Under the pieces are notes generated by a model. That model was not told where the DNA came from. It did not search any database and was given only the letters and a program-made list of their open reading frames with translations. This document shows, piece by piece, positions 7,486 through 15,931 of a DNA stretch of 27,383 nucleotides (within the stretch, counting starts at the first letter, position 1; each line of letters starts with the position of its first letter). The translations under genes were made by a program, and so were the position numbers. The stretch comes from Acidobacteria subdivision 2 bacterium RH1 MAG20. Its GTDB lineage: Bacteria; Acidobacteriota; Terriglobia; Terriglobales; Acidobacteriaceae. The DNA lies in NCBI GenBank assembly GCA_002197545.1, contig NFUO01000591.1, forward strand, positions 1 through 27,383. Reading direction: 5' to 3'.

Positions 7486-8343
7486 TCAGGAGATGTATTC
7501 CTTGAGCCATGGATCGGTGGTATGAACGAGGGCTTCAGTCGTGCCGTCGAAGATGACCTTGCCTTCGTTGAGCACGAGAAATTTAGTGCTGTCGTCGATA
7601 CCGTTGTCAGGAATAAGCTCCATTTTTCCAGTTTGCGAATTGAATCGATTTCTTGCGAGAGCGAACGCATCCTGAAGCCGGTGGGTAATTAGAAGTGAAG
7701 TTGTGTGGGAAACGTCCCTTTGTTTCACTACCAGCTCGATGATGGTGGTCGATGTGATGGGATCGAGGCCGCCAGTAGGGGAATCATAGAGAATTAGATC
7801 CGGCTTGGAGATAATGGCGCGGGCGATGGAGACGCGGCGGCGCATTCCGCCTGAAAGCTCGGATGGAAACTTGTCAATGGCCTGTTTTAGCTCCACGAAT
7901 TTCAGTGCTTCCACCACGCGTTCGTGAGCTTCTTTCTCGGGAACGCGGTCCTCGTGAAGGCGATAAGCGACGTTATCTTCAACCGAGAGTGAATCGAATA
8001 ACGCCGACTCCTGGAATACCATGCCGATGCGAGCGCGTAGTTTGAACAGATCCGTTTCAGGCATCGTAGTGATCTCCTGCCCGAAGACGTGGATGCTGCC
8101 GGAGTCCGGACGGAGAAGGCCGTTGGCAAGTTTCATCAGGACAGATTTGCCGCAGCCTGCCGGGCCGAGAATAATAAGGGTCTCGCCTCGTTGGACGGTG
8201 AAAGATATATTTTCAAGTACCGGCTTCAGGTCAAAGGAGATGGAAACATCTTCATAAATAACCACAGGTTCTGCCGGATTGACCTCTTCCCGGAGCGGCG
8301 TAGGGATGTTGTTAGTGATGTCTGCAGGCATGGTCTGGGTCAC
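7486..8343 (-). CDS. MlaF-like ABC transporter ATPase with non-canonical Walker B
   Basis: A 285-residue ATP-binding subunit of the MlaF/Ttg2A type, which powers lipid movement between inner and outer membranes with an MlaE permease. Visible motifs are Walker A GPAGCGKS (60-67), Q-loop Q111, signature LSGGM (163-167), Walker B ending at D187, and the switch histidine H221. The residue after D187 is Ser188 (LILYDSPTGGLDP), where nearly all ABC ATPases have the catalytic Glu. There is also an unusual polar insertion at about 232-253, just after the H-loop helix. The permease gene upstream overlaps it by 4 bases (ATGA), so the two are translationally coupled. No MlaD-type substrate-binding gene follows. 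Confidence 0.9.
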   Translation of the reverse strand: MTQTMPADITNNIPTPLREEVNPAEPVVIYEDVSISFDLKPVLENISFTVQRGETLIILGPAGCGKSVLMKLANGLLRPDSGSIHVFGQEITTMPETDLFKLRARIGMVFQESALFDSLSVEDNVAYRLHEDRVPEKEAHERVVEALKFVELKQAIDKFPSELSGGMRRRVSIARAIISKPDLILYDSPTGGLDPITSTTIIELVVKQRDVSHTTSLLITHRLQDAFALARNRFNSQTGKMELIPDNGIDDSTKFLVLNEGKVIFDGTTEALVHTTDPWLKEYIS

Positions 8344-9119
8344 CTGCCGAAGATGCCAATCATCGCGCGGCTAACGATGAAGTCGACAATGATGATGAAG
8401 ACAGAAGAGACGACCACTGCCTGAGTCGTGGAACGGCCCACTCCCTGGGTTCCACCCTTTGTCTTCATGCCAAAATAGCAGCCGACGGTGGCGATAATAA
8501 AGCCGGAAAAAAGAGGTTTTGTGAGCCCCTGGACGATGTCGCCATAGACAAGGGCCCGGTAGGAGTTGTGAAAGTAGGACGAAGCATTGAGGCCGAGGAG
8601 GCCTATGCTGACAATCGCTCCGCCGGCGATGCCGACGGCGTCGGAGATGATGGTGAGGAAAAAAAGCATGAAAATCGTAGCGTAGAGACGTGGCGTGACC
8701 AGTTTGCGAACGGGATCGGTTCCCAGCGCCCGCATGGCATCGATCTGTTCGGTCACCTTCATCGAGCCGAGCTCCGAGGCCATTCCTGAAGCATTGCGGC
8801 CGGAGATCATCAGCCCGGTAAGGACAGGGCCAAGCTCCTTTACCATCGAAAGCGCGACCAGGTTGCCGGTCATGCTGACCGCGCCAAACTCCTGCAGCGA
8901 CGTCGCCGACTGCAGCGCGAGCACGCAGCCTGTAAAGAAGCCGGTAAGCACGACGATCGGCAGCGAACCGAAGCCAATCGAGTCCATCTGGGTGAAGATA
9001 TCGGGCCAGTAGCGCGGACGCGAAAATATATTCGTGATCGCGTGCCACGAAAGCAGCGCGTAGTCTTGAACGGCGGCGATCTTTTGCTTGGCGAAGACCT
9101 CTGGAGTGACGAAGGGCAT
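8340..9119 (-). CDS. MlaE-family lipid ABC transporter permease
   Basis: A 259-residue inner-membrane permease of the MlaE family. It has an N-terminal amphipathic part, about five hydrophobic segments, and the family signature GRNASGMASELGSMKVTEQI followed by DAMRALGTDPVRKLVTPR. MlaE dimers with MlaF ATPases, usually plus a MlaD hexamer, move phospholipids between membranes. Its stop overlaps the ATPase start by 4 bases. It is transcribed divergently from the squalene operon across a 124-base gap. The length is normal. The lipid carried cannot be told from sequence; the hopanoid neighbours make that worth asking. Confidence 0.92.
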   Translation of the reverse strand: MPFVTPEVFAKQKIAAVQDYALLSWHAITNIFSRPRYWPDIFTQMDSIGFGSLPIVVLTGFFTGCVLALQSATSLQEFGAVSMTGNLVALSMVKELGPVLTGLMISGRNASGMASELGSMKVTEQIDAMRALGTDPVRKLVTPRLYATIFMLFFLTIISDAVGIAGGAIVSIGLLGLNASSYFHNSYRALVYGDIVQGLTKPLFSGFIIATVGCYFGMKTKGGTQGVGRSTTQAVVVSSVFIIIVDFIVSRAMIGIFGR

Positions 9120-9243
9120 GTTGTTATCAGGCTCAATGTATCAGATGCAGGGGTGGCGTTGAAGATTGCATGTTCTTGCGCCGCCTGGAGAAGTTCCTCC
9201 TGAGATGCGGATTTAAAGGGGCAGGAATGAGAAAATAGAATCG

Positions 9244-10311
9244 ATGACGGCTGAAATGACAGCGGCGGTACTATACGGTAAAGAAGATCTCCGGCTGGAG
9301 CGAGTGGCGGTTCCTCGGCCAGAGGCTGGAGAGCTGCTGGTTCGCGTTGGGGCGGCACTTACCTGTGGTACAGACCTGAAGGTCTATCGGCGTGGATACC
9401 ATGCCAGGATGCTGAAGCCGCCAATTCCATTCGGCCACGAACTGGCAGGGGAGGTCGAGGAGGTTGGGGTAGGCGTAACCGCGTTCCGCGTGGGAGACCG
9501 CGTGGTGGCGCTGAACTCCGCCCCTTGCGATGCGTGCTTCTTCTGTATGCATGGTCAGCAGAATTTGTGCGAAGATCTCCTGTTCAACAATGGGACCTAT
9601 GCCGAATTTATCCGTATCCCCGCAAGGATCGTTGAAAAAAATACATTGCAAATTCCTGATAGCGTCCCCTTTGAATATGCTGCGCTCACGGAGCCACTGG
9701 CCTGCGTCATTCGTGGGCTTGAAGAGAGCGGCGCAAAAGCGGGCGATACGATGATCGTCATCGGTGCTGGACCTATTGGTCTGATGTTTATGCACGTCGC
9801 TCAACTTGCCGGTGTGAAGGTTATTGCCGTTGTGAAACGAGAAGACCAGATTGCCGCGGCAAAATTATTTGGCGCAAGCAGTGTTGTGCATGTGGAAACG
9901 GTGGACGATGTGGTCTCTGCAAGCCGGGCGCTGACGCCGCAGGGCCGAGGCGCGGATGTCGTCATTGAAGCGGTAGCTACGCCTGCAACCTGGGAATGGG
10001 CAGTTGATATGGTACGCAAGGGGGGTGTGGTTAACTTCTTCGGAGGCCCGCCCAGCGGTACGAAGGTGCACCTTGATACGAATAGGCTGCACTATGGCGA
10101 CATTACGCTGAAGGCCAGCTTTCATCACACGCCCGCTACCTGCCGGACCGCATTTGAGCTAATCACAAGCCGCCGATTCAAATGCGCGGAATATATTACA
10201 GAACGCGTGGGGCTAGATGAGGTTCCTGCCGTGTTCGCTCGCATGATGAATCGAAATGGTGGCGCACGGGAGATTAAGACCGCAGTCTTCCCGGCAGGAG
10301 TACCAAAGTGA
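9244..10311 (+). CDS. Zinc-dependent medium-chain dehydrogenase, first gene of the squalene operon
   Basis: A 355-residue medium-chain dehydrogenase/reductase with both zinc sites. The catalytic ligands are C41 (CGTD), H65-E66 (GHE) and E150 (TEPLACV); the structural zinc cysteines are C95, C98, C101 and C109. The Rossmann glycine motif is GAGPIG at 174-179. After the second strand the sequence reads VVKRE (196-200) rather than the acidic residue typical of NAD users, which hints at NADP(H). The closest general type is the sorbitol/threonine dehydrogenase-like group, but the substrate is unknown. Its TGA overlaps the GTG of hpnC, so it is translationally coupled to squalene synthesis. There is no clear Shine-Dalgarno; ATG 9244 or the ATG four codons later are both possible starts. 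Confidence 0.88.
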   Translation: MTAEMTAAVLYGKEDLRLERVAVPRPEAGELLVRVGAALTCGTDLKVYRRGYHARMLKPPIPFGHELAGEVEEVGVGVTAFRVGDRVVALNSAPCDACFFCMHGQQNLCEDLLFNNGTYAEFIRIPARIVEKNTLQIPDSVPFEYAALTEPLACVIRGLEESGAKAGDTMIVIGAGPIGLMFMHVAQLAGVKVIAVVKREDQIAAAKLFGASSVVHVETVDDVVSASRALTPQGRGADVVIEAVATPATWEWAVDMVRKGGVVNFFGGPPSGTKVHLDTNRLHYGDITLKASFHHTPATCRTAFELITSRRFKCAEYITERVGLDEVPAVFARMMNRNGGAREIKTAVFPAGVPK

Positions 10312-11249
10312 GCGGAATCACTGGAACCGAGCACGCGCTACTAGGCGCTCCGCTGGAATACCTCACACCGCTGGAGCGGCCGACTCTCGACGAGGCAAAA
10401 GTGTGGTGCAGGCATCTTGCTACCACGCATTACGAGAACTTCCATGTGGCTACATGGTTTCTTCCCCGCGAGGTGAGGCCTCATTTTGAGAGCATCTATG
10501 CCTATTGCAGAGTTGCGGACGACCTCGGCGATGAGGTGGACGACCCAGCCGTTGCGACGCGCCTGCTCGATGCCTGGGGCTCTATGCTGGATGAGTGCTA
10601 CGACACGCCCGAGCGGTCCATGCATCCTGTTTTCGTCGCCCTGCACGAAACGGTGCGCGAATGCGGGGTTCCGCGAGAGCTCTTTGCCGATCTCCTGGTC
10701 GCCTTTCGCATGGACCAGGTGAAGATCGAGTACGAGACGTGGCAGGAATTGCTGGAATACTCGCACTACTCGGCGAATCCGGTTGGGCGGCTGGTTCTGT
10801 GGGTCTGTGGATACAAGGAAGAATCGCTTGCGTTGCTGTCGGATAAGGTCTGTACTGCGCTGCAACTGGCAAATTTCTGGCAGGATGTGGTTGAGGATGC
10901 CGATCGCGGTCGACGATATATTCCTGCAGAGGCGATGCGGCAATTTGGTGTGGAAGACGGCCAGATTGAGGGTCGTGTCTTTACTCCGAAGTTTGGCGCG
11001 ATGATCGAGAGTCTGGTCGCGGGAACTCGCGCGATGCTGCATGACGGCGGCCTAATCAGTACCCGTGTCGATAAAGAACTTGCCGTCACGCTGGATCTTT
11101 TCCGCAAAGGTGGGGATGCCATTCTCGACGGCATTACCGCTGAAAAGTTCGACGTGCTGCGAGGGCGGCCCGTCGTTTCTAAGGCAAAGAAGTTGCGCCT
11201 GCTGGCTGGAGCATTCGTAGCAAAGATGCGAGCGGGGCCGATAACGTGA
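10308..11249 (+). CDS. hpnC: Hydroxysqualene synthase HpnC
   Basis: A trans-isoprenyl diphosphate (squalene/phytoene) synthase-family enzyme of 313 residues. In the known bacterial route HpnC turns presqualene diphosphate into hydroxysqualene. The two Mg-binding aspartate motifs are visible: RVADDLGDE at 68-76 and QDVVEDADRGRRYIP at 192-206. The early block HYENFHVATWFLPREVRPHF is typical of HpnC rather than HpnD. It is about 25 residues longer at the N-terminus than most relatives I know. GTG at 10308 overlaps the preceding stop, and its own TGA overlaps the hpnD GTG. It is cytosolic or membrane-associated. Confidence 0.93.
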   Translation: MSGITGTEHALLGAPLEYLTPLERPTLDEAKVWCRHLATTHYENFHVATWFLPREVRPHFESIYAYCRVADDLGDEVDDPAVATRLLDAWGSMLDECYDTPERSMHPVFVALHETVRECGVPRELFADLLVAFRMDQVKIEYETWQELLEYSHYSANPVGRLVLWVCGYKEESLALLSDKVCTALQLANFWQDVVEDADRGRRYIPAEAMRQFGVEDGQIEGRVFTPKFGAMIESLVAGTRAMLHDGGLISTRVDKELAVTLDLFRKGGDAILDGITAEKFDVLRGRPVVSKAKKLRLLAGAFVAKMRAGPIT

Positions 11250-12151
11250 CAATTGCCCAGGCCTACGCAGCCTGCCGGACGATAGCGCGGCGCGAGGCAA
11301 AGAATTTTTATTATGCGTTTCGTGTTCTGCCGGAGCGCAAAAGTAACGCGATGTGCGCTGTTTATGCATTCATGCGCCGGGCGGACGATATTGCCGACGA
11401 TGAATCGCTCCCTATTCCTGAGCGCAGAGAAGCGATGAGGATATGGGTCGAGGCATGGCGCGCTGCGCGTGGCAGTGGCGTGTCTGACGACCCCGTCTTT
11501 ATTGCCTTGAACGACACGCAGAAACAGTTTGCAATCCCGGATGCATTGCTCGAAGAGTTGGTGCAGGGAACCACGATGGACCTTGAGCCTCGCCCTGTGG
11601 ATGAGAACGGGATTCAAACCTTTGCGACCTTCGATGACCTTTATCGCTATTGCTATCTCGTAGCATCGGTCGTGGGGTTGGTCTGCATTCGCATCTTCGG
11701 CTATACCGATGTCAAAGCAGAGAAGCTTGCGGAAGAGACCGGAATAGCATTTCAGTTGACGAACATTCTTCGAGATGTAAAAGAAGACGCAGAACGCGGG
11801 CGGGTCTATCTACCGCAGGATTTATTGCACGAATTCGGTGTGGACGTCGAGCGAATGATGGCGCTCGCCAGCAGTGCTCGTCTCGAATCGACGGAGCGTG
11901 CGATGCTTCACCAGCTTGGAGCGAAGGCTGAAGCATATTATGCGTCGGCCGATAGGCTGCTTCCATTGATTGATAAAGACAGCCGCGCCGCTTTGTGGGT
12001 GCTGGTTACGATCTATCACGATCTGCTGCACAGGATGGATCGGCTCGACAGTGACGTGTTCTCGCAGCGAGTGAGCGTTCCAACTGCTTCGAAATTAATG
12101 ATTCTTGCGCGAGGGATGGGCATGGCCTTGCGCAATCGGGTGACGTCGTGA
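11246..12151 (+). CDS. hpnD: Presqualene diphosphate synthase HpnD
   Basis: The second squalene/phytoene synthase-family enzyme of the operon, 301 residues. HpnD joins two farnesyl diphosphates into presqualene diphosphate, the substrate of HpnC. Aspartate motifs are RRADDIADDE (44-53) and LRDVKEDAERGRVYLP (175-190), preceded by the substrate-site block FYYAFRVLPERKSNAMCAVYAF. The sequence is clearly a paralogue of, not a duplicate of, HpnC. It starts with GTG inside the hpnC stop (GTGA) and ends with the same overlap into hpnE, so the three enzymes should be made in step. Confidence 0.93.
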   Translation: MTIAQAYAACRTIARREAKNFYYAFRVLPERKSNAMCAVYAFMRRADDIADDESLPIPERREAMRIWVEAWRAARGSGVSDDPVFIALNDTQKQFAIPDALLEELVQGTTMDLEPRPVDENGIQTFATFDDLYRYCYLVASVVGLVCIRIFGYTDVKAEKLAEETGIAFQLTNILRDVKEDAERGRVYLPQDLLHEFGVDVERMMALASSARLESTERAMLHQLGAKAEAYYASADRLLPLIDKDSRAALWVLVTIYHDLLHRMDRLDSDVFSQRVSVPTASKLMILARGMGMALRNRVTS

Positions 12152-13533
12152 GCGATGCGATTGTCGTCGGCGGGGGCGTGGCTGGCCTGGCGGCTGCGGT
12201 AGCGCTTGCTGGAGCGGGAGCTAATGTAACACTGCTTGAGCGCCGTCCTTATATTGGGGGACGCGCTTATTCGTATGCGCATCCAGCGATTGAGGAGACG
12301 GTTGATTCGCAGCATGTTGTTCTTGGCTGCTGCACCAACATCCTTGACCTCTGTCAGCGGGCGGGGATGGCGGACGCGATTCGCTGGTATGACGAGTTGA
12401 CGTTTTTAGAGCCGGGCGGGCGGCGCAGCCTGCTGCGTTCGGGGAGCCTTCCTGCTCCGGCGCATCAGGCTGTCAGCTTCCTGCGCGCTCCTATGCTGAG
12501 TCTGCGCGACAAGGCAGGAATTGCTGCTGGGCTTGCCCGCTTTCTGCGCGGATATCCGGCGCAGGATACGGAGAGCTTTGCCAGTTGGCTCAAGCGTACC
12601 GGACAGACGGACCGGGCTATCCGCCACTTCTGGGAACCGGTCGTCGTTGGCGCGCTTAATGATGGCTTTGAACGATGCTCCGTGAAGTATGCGGGGAAGG
12701 TTTTTCATGAGTCTTTTTTGCGGTCGGCTGAAGCGGGCCGGTTGGGGATTCCGGCTGCTCCTTTGAGCGAGTTTTTTGCTCCGGTGGCGGTGTTTGCGCA
12801 GCGGCAGGGCGTTGTGGTGAAGCTCAAGGCTGGAGTCGAATGCATTGAGCAAACAGCGGGTAAACGCTGGATGGTGCGGACTGGTGACGAGGAACATTTC
12901 GCCGCTGCCGTTGTTCTGGCGACGGACTTCAAACAGACGAAGGCGCTGCTGGCGGGATTGCCGCAACCTGCGAACGGCGATGTTCCTCTGAGCGCCGGGT
13001 ATGAGAAGTTCATCCCTTCGCCCATCACTACTATTCATCTCTGGTACGACCGCGATGTTACCGGGCTCGATCATGCCGTGCTTCTGGATACGCGCATCCA
13101 GTGGATGTTTGACAAGTCGCGCATTCGCCGATGGGCTGCGGAACGCGGGAGCTATCTTGAACTGGTCATCAGCGCCTCGTGGGCCGAGCTGGAGATGAGC
13201 AGGGAAGAGATATTTGCTTCCGCGCTTCAGGAGATTGAGCTGTTCTTCCCTGCAGTGCGAGAGGCCAGGCTTTTGAAGAGTGGCGTCCTGAAAGAGGCCA
13301 GGGCGACATTTTCAGTCACTCCCGGGCTGGACATATTTCGTTCCGGCCAGGCTACGGGATGGCCCGGGCTTTATCTCGCAGGCGACTGGACGGCGACGGA
13401 GTGGCCCTCGACCATGGAAGGAGCCGTTCGCAGCGGACGGCTTGCTGCTGGCGTTCTGATGGGTGATCCGAGACGCTTTATGGCGCGTGAAACGCCTGCT
13501 CGTGGACTTATGCGGTGGTTGAGCCGGCAGTAG
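12148..13533 (+). CDS. hpnE: Hydroxysqualene dehydroxylase HpnE (FAD amine-oxidase-like)
   Basis: A 461-residue FAD-dependent protein of the phytoene-desaturase/amine-oxidase superfamily. HpnE reduces hydroxysqualene to squalene in the HpnCDE route. The N-terminal FAD-binding motif VVGGGVAGLAAAVALAGAG begins at residue 6, followed by ERRPYIGGRA. The C-terminal FAD site is LYLAGDWTATEWPSTMEGAVRSGRLAA. GTG at 12148 overlaps the hpnD stop. It is the last gene of the operon; the stop lies 20 bases from the convergent transporter gene. Squalene-hopene cyclase is not in the window. Confidence 0.94.
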   Translation: MSDAIVVGGGVAGLAAAVALAGAGANVTLLERRPYIGGRAYSYAHPAIEETVDSQHVVLGCCTNILDLCQRAGMADAIRWYDELTFLEPGGRRSLLRSGSLPAPAHQAVSFLRAPMLSLRDKAGIAAGLARFLRGYPAQDTESFASWLKRTGQTDRAIRHFWEPVVVGALNDGFERCSVKYAGKVFHESFLRSAEAGRLGIPAAPLSEFFAPVAVFAQRQGVVVKLKAGVECIEQTAGKRWMVRTGDEEHFAAAVVLATDFKQTKALLAGLPQPANGDVPLSAGYEKFIPSPITTIHLWYDRDVTGLDHAVLLDTRIQWMFDKSRIRRWAAERGSYLELVISASWAELEMSREEIFASALQEIELFFPAVREARLLKSGVLKEARATFSVTPGLDIFRSGQATGWPGLYLAGDWTATEWPSTMEGAVRSGRLAAGVLMGDPRRFMARETPARGLMRWLSRQ

Positions 13534-13553
13534 ATCTTGAAATTAGAATGGCA

Positions 13554-13961
13554 TTACCTCGATAGAAGAACAACACCGGCGCAGACGAAGATCGCTGCGA
13601 GCCAGCGGCGACGGTCTACGTTCTCGTGCAGAAAGAGCTTCGCGGCAGCGGCGTTTCCTATAAAGGTGAGGGACGCGCTGGCAGGGGCTGCCAGAGAAAC
13701 ATCTACCACGCTGAGGGTAAAGAGCAGCGAGAAGAAGCTGAGCGCCATCGAAAAGACGCCGAGCAGAAACATTTTGCTGCTGATGACGGCTTTGATTGCT
13801 CCCATGATGCCGGAGTGAGCGCGAATGTCGTCGAGATCGCCGATGCGGCGCATGGCTCCTGCGGTCAGCACGTCGCCGGTGATGGCGGTGATGGTGACGG
13901 TAAGGATAGTTGCCCAGGTCTCAAAGGTGCTGGCTTGGGGTAGAGGATCGAGAGGCGTCAT
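13554..13961 (-). CDS. Half-size EamA/DMT-like transporter, second of a pair
   Basis: A 135-residue protein with four hydrophobic segments, the size of one repeat of the drug/metabolite transporter superfamily (EamA, SMR or ArnE/F-like). The last part, LHENVDRRRWLAAIFVCAGVVLL, is the usual end of an EamA repeat. Its ATG overlaps the stop of the neighbouring half-size gene by 4 bases (ATGA), so the two probably form a heterodimer equal to one full transporter. The substrate is unknown; related small pairs export lipid-linked sugars or cations. It ends 20 bases from hpnE, which runs towards it. A start without a strong Shine-Dalgarno fits coupling. Confidence 0.75.
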   Translation of the reverse strand: MTPLDPLPQASTFETWATILTVTITAITGDVLTAGAMRRIGDLDDIRAHSGIMGAIKAVISSKMFLLGVFSMALSFFSLLFTLSVVDVSLAAPASASLTFIGNAAAAKLFLHENVDRRRWLAAIFVCAGVVLLSR

Positions 13962-14374
13962 TTGGCGTCACTCGCGGGTTGTGGATGTTCGGTGAGCGAT
14001 GGGCCGTTGGCGACGAAACCGACTCCACAGACGATCAGCACGATGCCAGCCCAGCGATAGACCGAGATATGCTCGTGTAGCCAAAAGCGTGAGAGCAGCG
14101 CGACGACGACATATCCGAAGGCCGTGGAAGGCAGGACAAAGGTGAGGTCAGCCCAGCTAAGCGCTGTGAGATAGCTGGCGAAGAAGCCGAGCAGGCAGAG
14201 GATACCGGAGATGACCCATGGATTTCTAAGCGCAACAAAGAGAAGGCCAAGATGGTGCAGCGAGACCGGCCCAACCTGCGTCATGCCATGCGACAGTAGC
14301 GTGTCTCCGACCGACGCAGTGAGCATGACGGCGAGAAGAATGAGGTAACGCTGCGGAGATAGAGTGTGCTTCAT
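13958..14374 (-). CDS. Half-size EamA/DMT-like transporter, first of a pair
   Basis: A 138-residue four-helix protein whose end (LHEHISVYRWAGIVLIVCGVGFVA) matches the end of an EamA repeat, followed by a short polar tail. It is homologous in layout but not identical to the 135-residue gene it overlaps. It begins 22 bases past the T tract of the hpnJ terminator, so it is probably either read through from hpnJ or started from a promoter inside that short gap. No Shine-Dalgarno is obvious. I infer that it dimerises with its partner; the substrate cannot be read from sequence. Confidence 0.75.
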   Translation of the reverse strand: MKHTLSPQRYLILLAVMLTASVGDTLLSHGMTQVGPVSLHHLGLLFVALRNPWVISGILCLLGFFASYLTALSWADLTFVLPSTAFGYVVVALLSRFWLHEHISVYRWAGIVLIVCGVGFVANGPSLTEHPQPASDAK

Positions 14375-14395
14375 TTCAGGAGTGATGTACTCACG

Positions 14396-14429
14396 AAAAA
14401 GGCGGCCAGCATCAGCGATGCCGACCGCC
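14396..14429 (-). terminator. Rho-independent terminator after hpnJ
   Basis: On the minus strand a 13-bp stem (14429-14417 with 14413-14401, two G-U pairs, loop GCT) is followed directly by TTTTT. It starts 15 bases after the hpnJ stop and ends just before the half-size transporter genes. Confidence 0.85.
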
Positions 14430-14443
14430 TCAGTCTCAAAGAA

Positions 14444-15931
14444 TTACGCGTTCATGCTGACGGATTCCTGCGCCTTGGCAGCGTTGGCTTCCTTGACGGC
14501 TCGCACTGCCTTATTGCGCTGGGAGCGGAGTGTCATGAAGGACTTTGCCTCGGTGTAGAGGCGGGGAACGTCGCGGTTGACGATGGCCTGCCAGACGACG
14601 CGGAAGGCTGCCTTGGGACGGAAGTAATATTCGTCGTAGAACTTGTGGACCATCTCCATGACGTACTCGACGGGCAGTCCTGGGTACTCGATGTGCGCCA
14701 TCTGGTGGCCGCCTTCGTCGGACATGGCTTCGTTGGTGATGAAGCCGTTCTCCTTAGCGAAGTCGAAGAACTCAGTGCCGGGAAAGGCGTGGGCGATGGA
14801 GACTTGTATGGTCTCGCAGTCGATCTGCTTGGCGAAGTCGATGGTGTTGCGGATGGACTCTTTGGTCTCGCCGGGGAGGCCGAGAATGAAGTCGCCATGG
14901 ATGACGAGGCCGAGCTTGTGGCAGTCGCGGGTGAAGTCGCGTGCACGCTCGACGGTGGCGCCCTTTTTGATGTTCTTGAGGATCTGGGGATCGCCGGACT
15001 CATAGCCGACAATGAGGAGGCGGCAACCGGCGTCCTTCATCGCCTTCAACGTGTCGTAGTCTGTGGTAACGCGCGAGGTGCAGGACCAGGTGAGGCCGAG
15101 AGGCTTCAATTTTTCGCAAAGCTCGATGGTGCGCGCCTTCTGGATATTGAAGGTGTCGTCATCGAAGAAGAACTCTTTGACGTGGGGGAAGAGTTCTTTG
15201 GCCTGCTTCATCTCGGCAGCCACATCGTCTGTTGACCGTTTGCGCCATGCGTGGCCGCTGAGCGTCTGTGGCCAGAGGCAGAAGGTGCACTGCGCCGGGC
15301 AGCCGCGGGTCGAATAGAGCGCGACGTATGGGTGCAGGAGGAACGGCACGTTGTACTTGGTGACATCGAGGTCGCGGTGGTAGATCTCGGTGGCCCAGGG
15401 CATCTCGTCGAGCTGCTCGGGGGTGACCTGCGGGCGGTCAGGATTGTGGAGAATCTTGCCGGTCTCTTTGTCCTTGTAGCTGACGCCGAGAATCTCGTTA
15501 AGCGGCTTGCCGTTGGCGTATTCGACGACGGAGAAGTCGAACTCGCGACGGCAGATGAAGTCGATGGCGGCGCACTCGTTGAGGGCCTTGTCGGGCGAGG
15601 TGGTGACCGGGGGGCCGACGAAGGCGATCTTGATGGAGGGATAGGTCTGCTTGATAACCTCTGCCATCTTCTGGTCGCCATCCCAGCCCATGGTGCTGGT
15701 GAAGAGGACGAGGAACTCGTAGTCTCTGAGAATTTCGACGACTTCCTGCCACTTGATATGGTGCGGAGGAGCGTCGAGCAGACGGGACCCCTCGAGCATT
15801 CCCGCAGGATAGGTGAGCCAGACGGGATACCAGTAGGATTCGATCTCGCGGGTGGCAGGCCAGCGAGAGCTGGCACCACCGTCAAATTTCTCGAAAGAGG
15901 GCGGGTTCAAGAACAATGTTTTGAGGGGCAT
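14444..15931 (-). CDS. hpnJ: Hopanoid-associated radical SAM protein HpnJ
   Basis: A 495-residue protein with an N-terminal cobalamin-binding-like domain (about 1-190) and a radical SAM core whose cluster cysteines are C211, C215 and C218 (STRGCPAQCTFC). The start MPLKTLFLNPPSFEKFDGGA, the block ESYWYPVWLTYPAGMLEGSR and FFFDDDTFNIQKAR fit HpnJ of hopanoid clusters. In Burkholderia work HpnJ acts in formation of the cyclitol ether head group of bacteriohopanetetrol after HpnI and HpnK. The ATG has GGAG 8 bases upstream. It is the only side-chain gene here; hpnG, hpnH, hpnI and hpnK are absent from the window. It faces the squalene operon and has its own terminator. Confidence 0.9.
   Translation of the reverse strand: MPLKTLFLNPPSFEKFDGGASSRWPATREIESYWYPVWLTYPAGMLEGSRLLDAPPHHIKWQEVVEILRDYEFLVLFTSTMGWDGDQKMAEVIKQTYPSIKIAFVGPPVTTSPDKALNECAAIDFICRREFDFSVVEYANGKPLNEILGVSYKDKETGKILHNPDRPQVTPEQLDEMPWATEIYHRDLDVTKYNVPFLLHPYVALYSTRGCPAQCTFCLWPQTLSGHAWRKRSTDDVAAEMKQAKELFPHVKEFFFDDDTFNIQKARTIELCEKLKPLGLTWSCTSRVTTDYDTLKAMKDAGCRLLIVGYESGDPQILKNIKKGATVERARDFTRDCHKLGLVIHGDFILGLPGETKESIRNTIDFAKQIDCETIQVSIAHAFPGTEFFDFAKENGFITNEAMSDEGGHQMAHIEYPGLPVEYVMEMVHKFYDEYYFRPKAAFRVVWQAIVNRDVPRLYTEAKSFMTLRSQRNKAVRAVKEANAAKAQESVSMNA

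Noticed and set aside
14366..15235. 289-residue frame on + opposite hpnJ
   Set aside because: Antisense to a clear radical SAM gene; composition is that of a codon-bias shadow.
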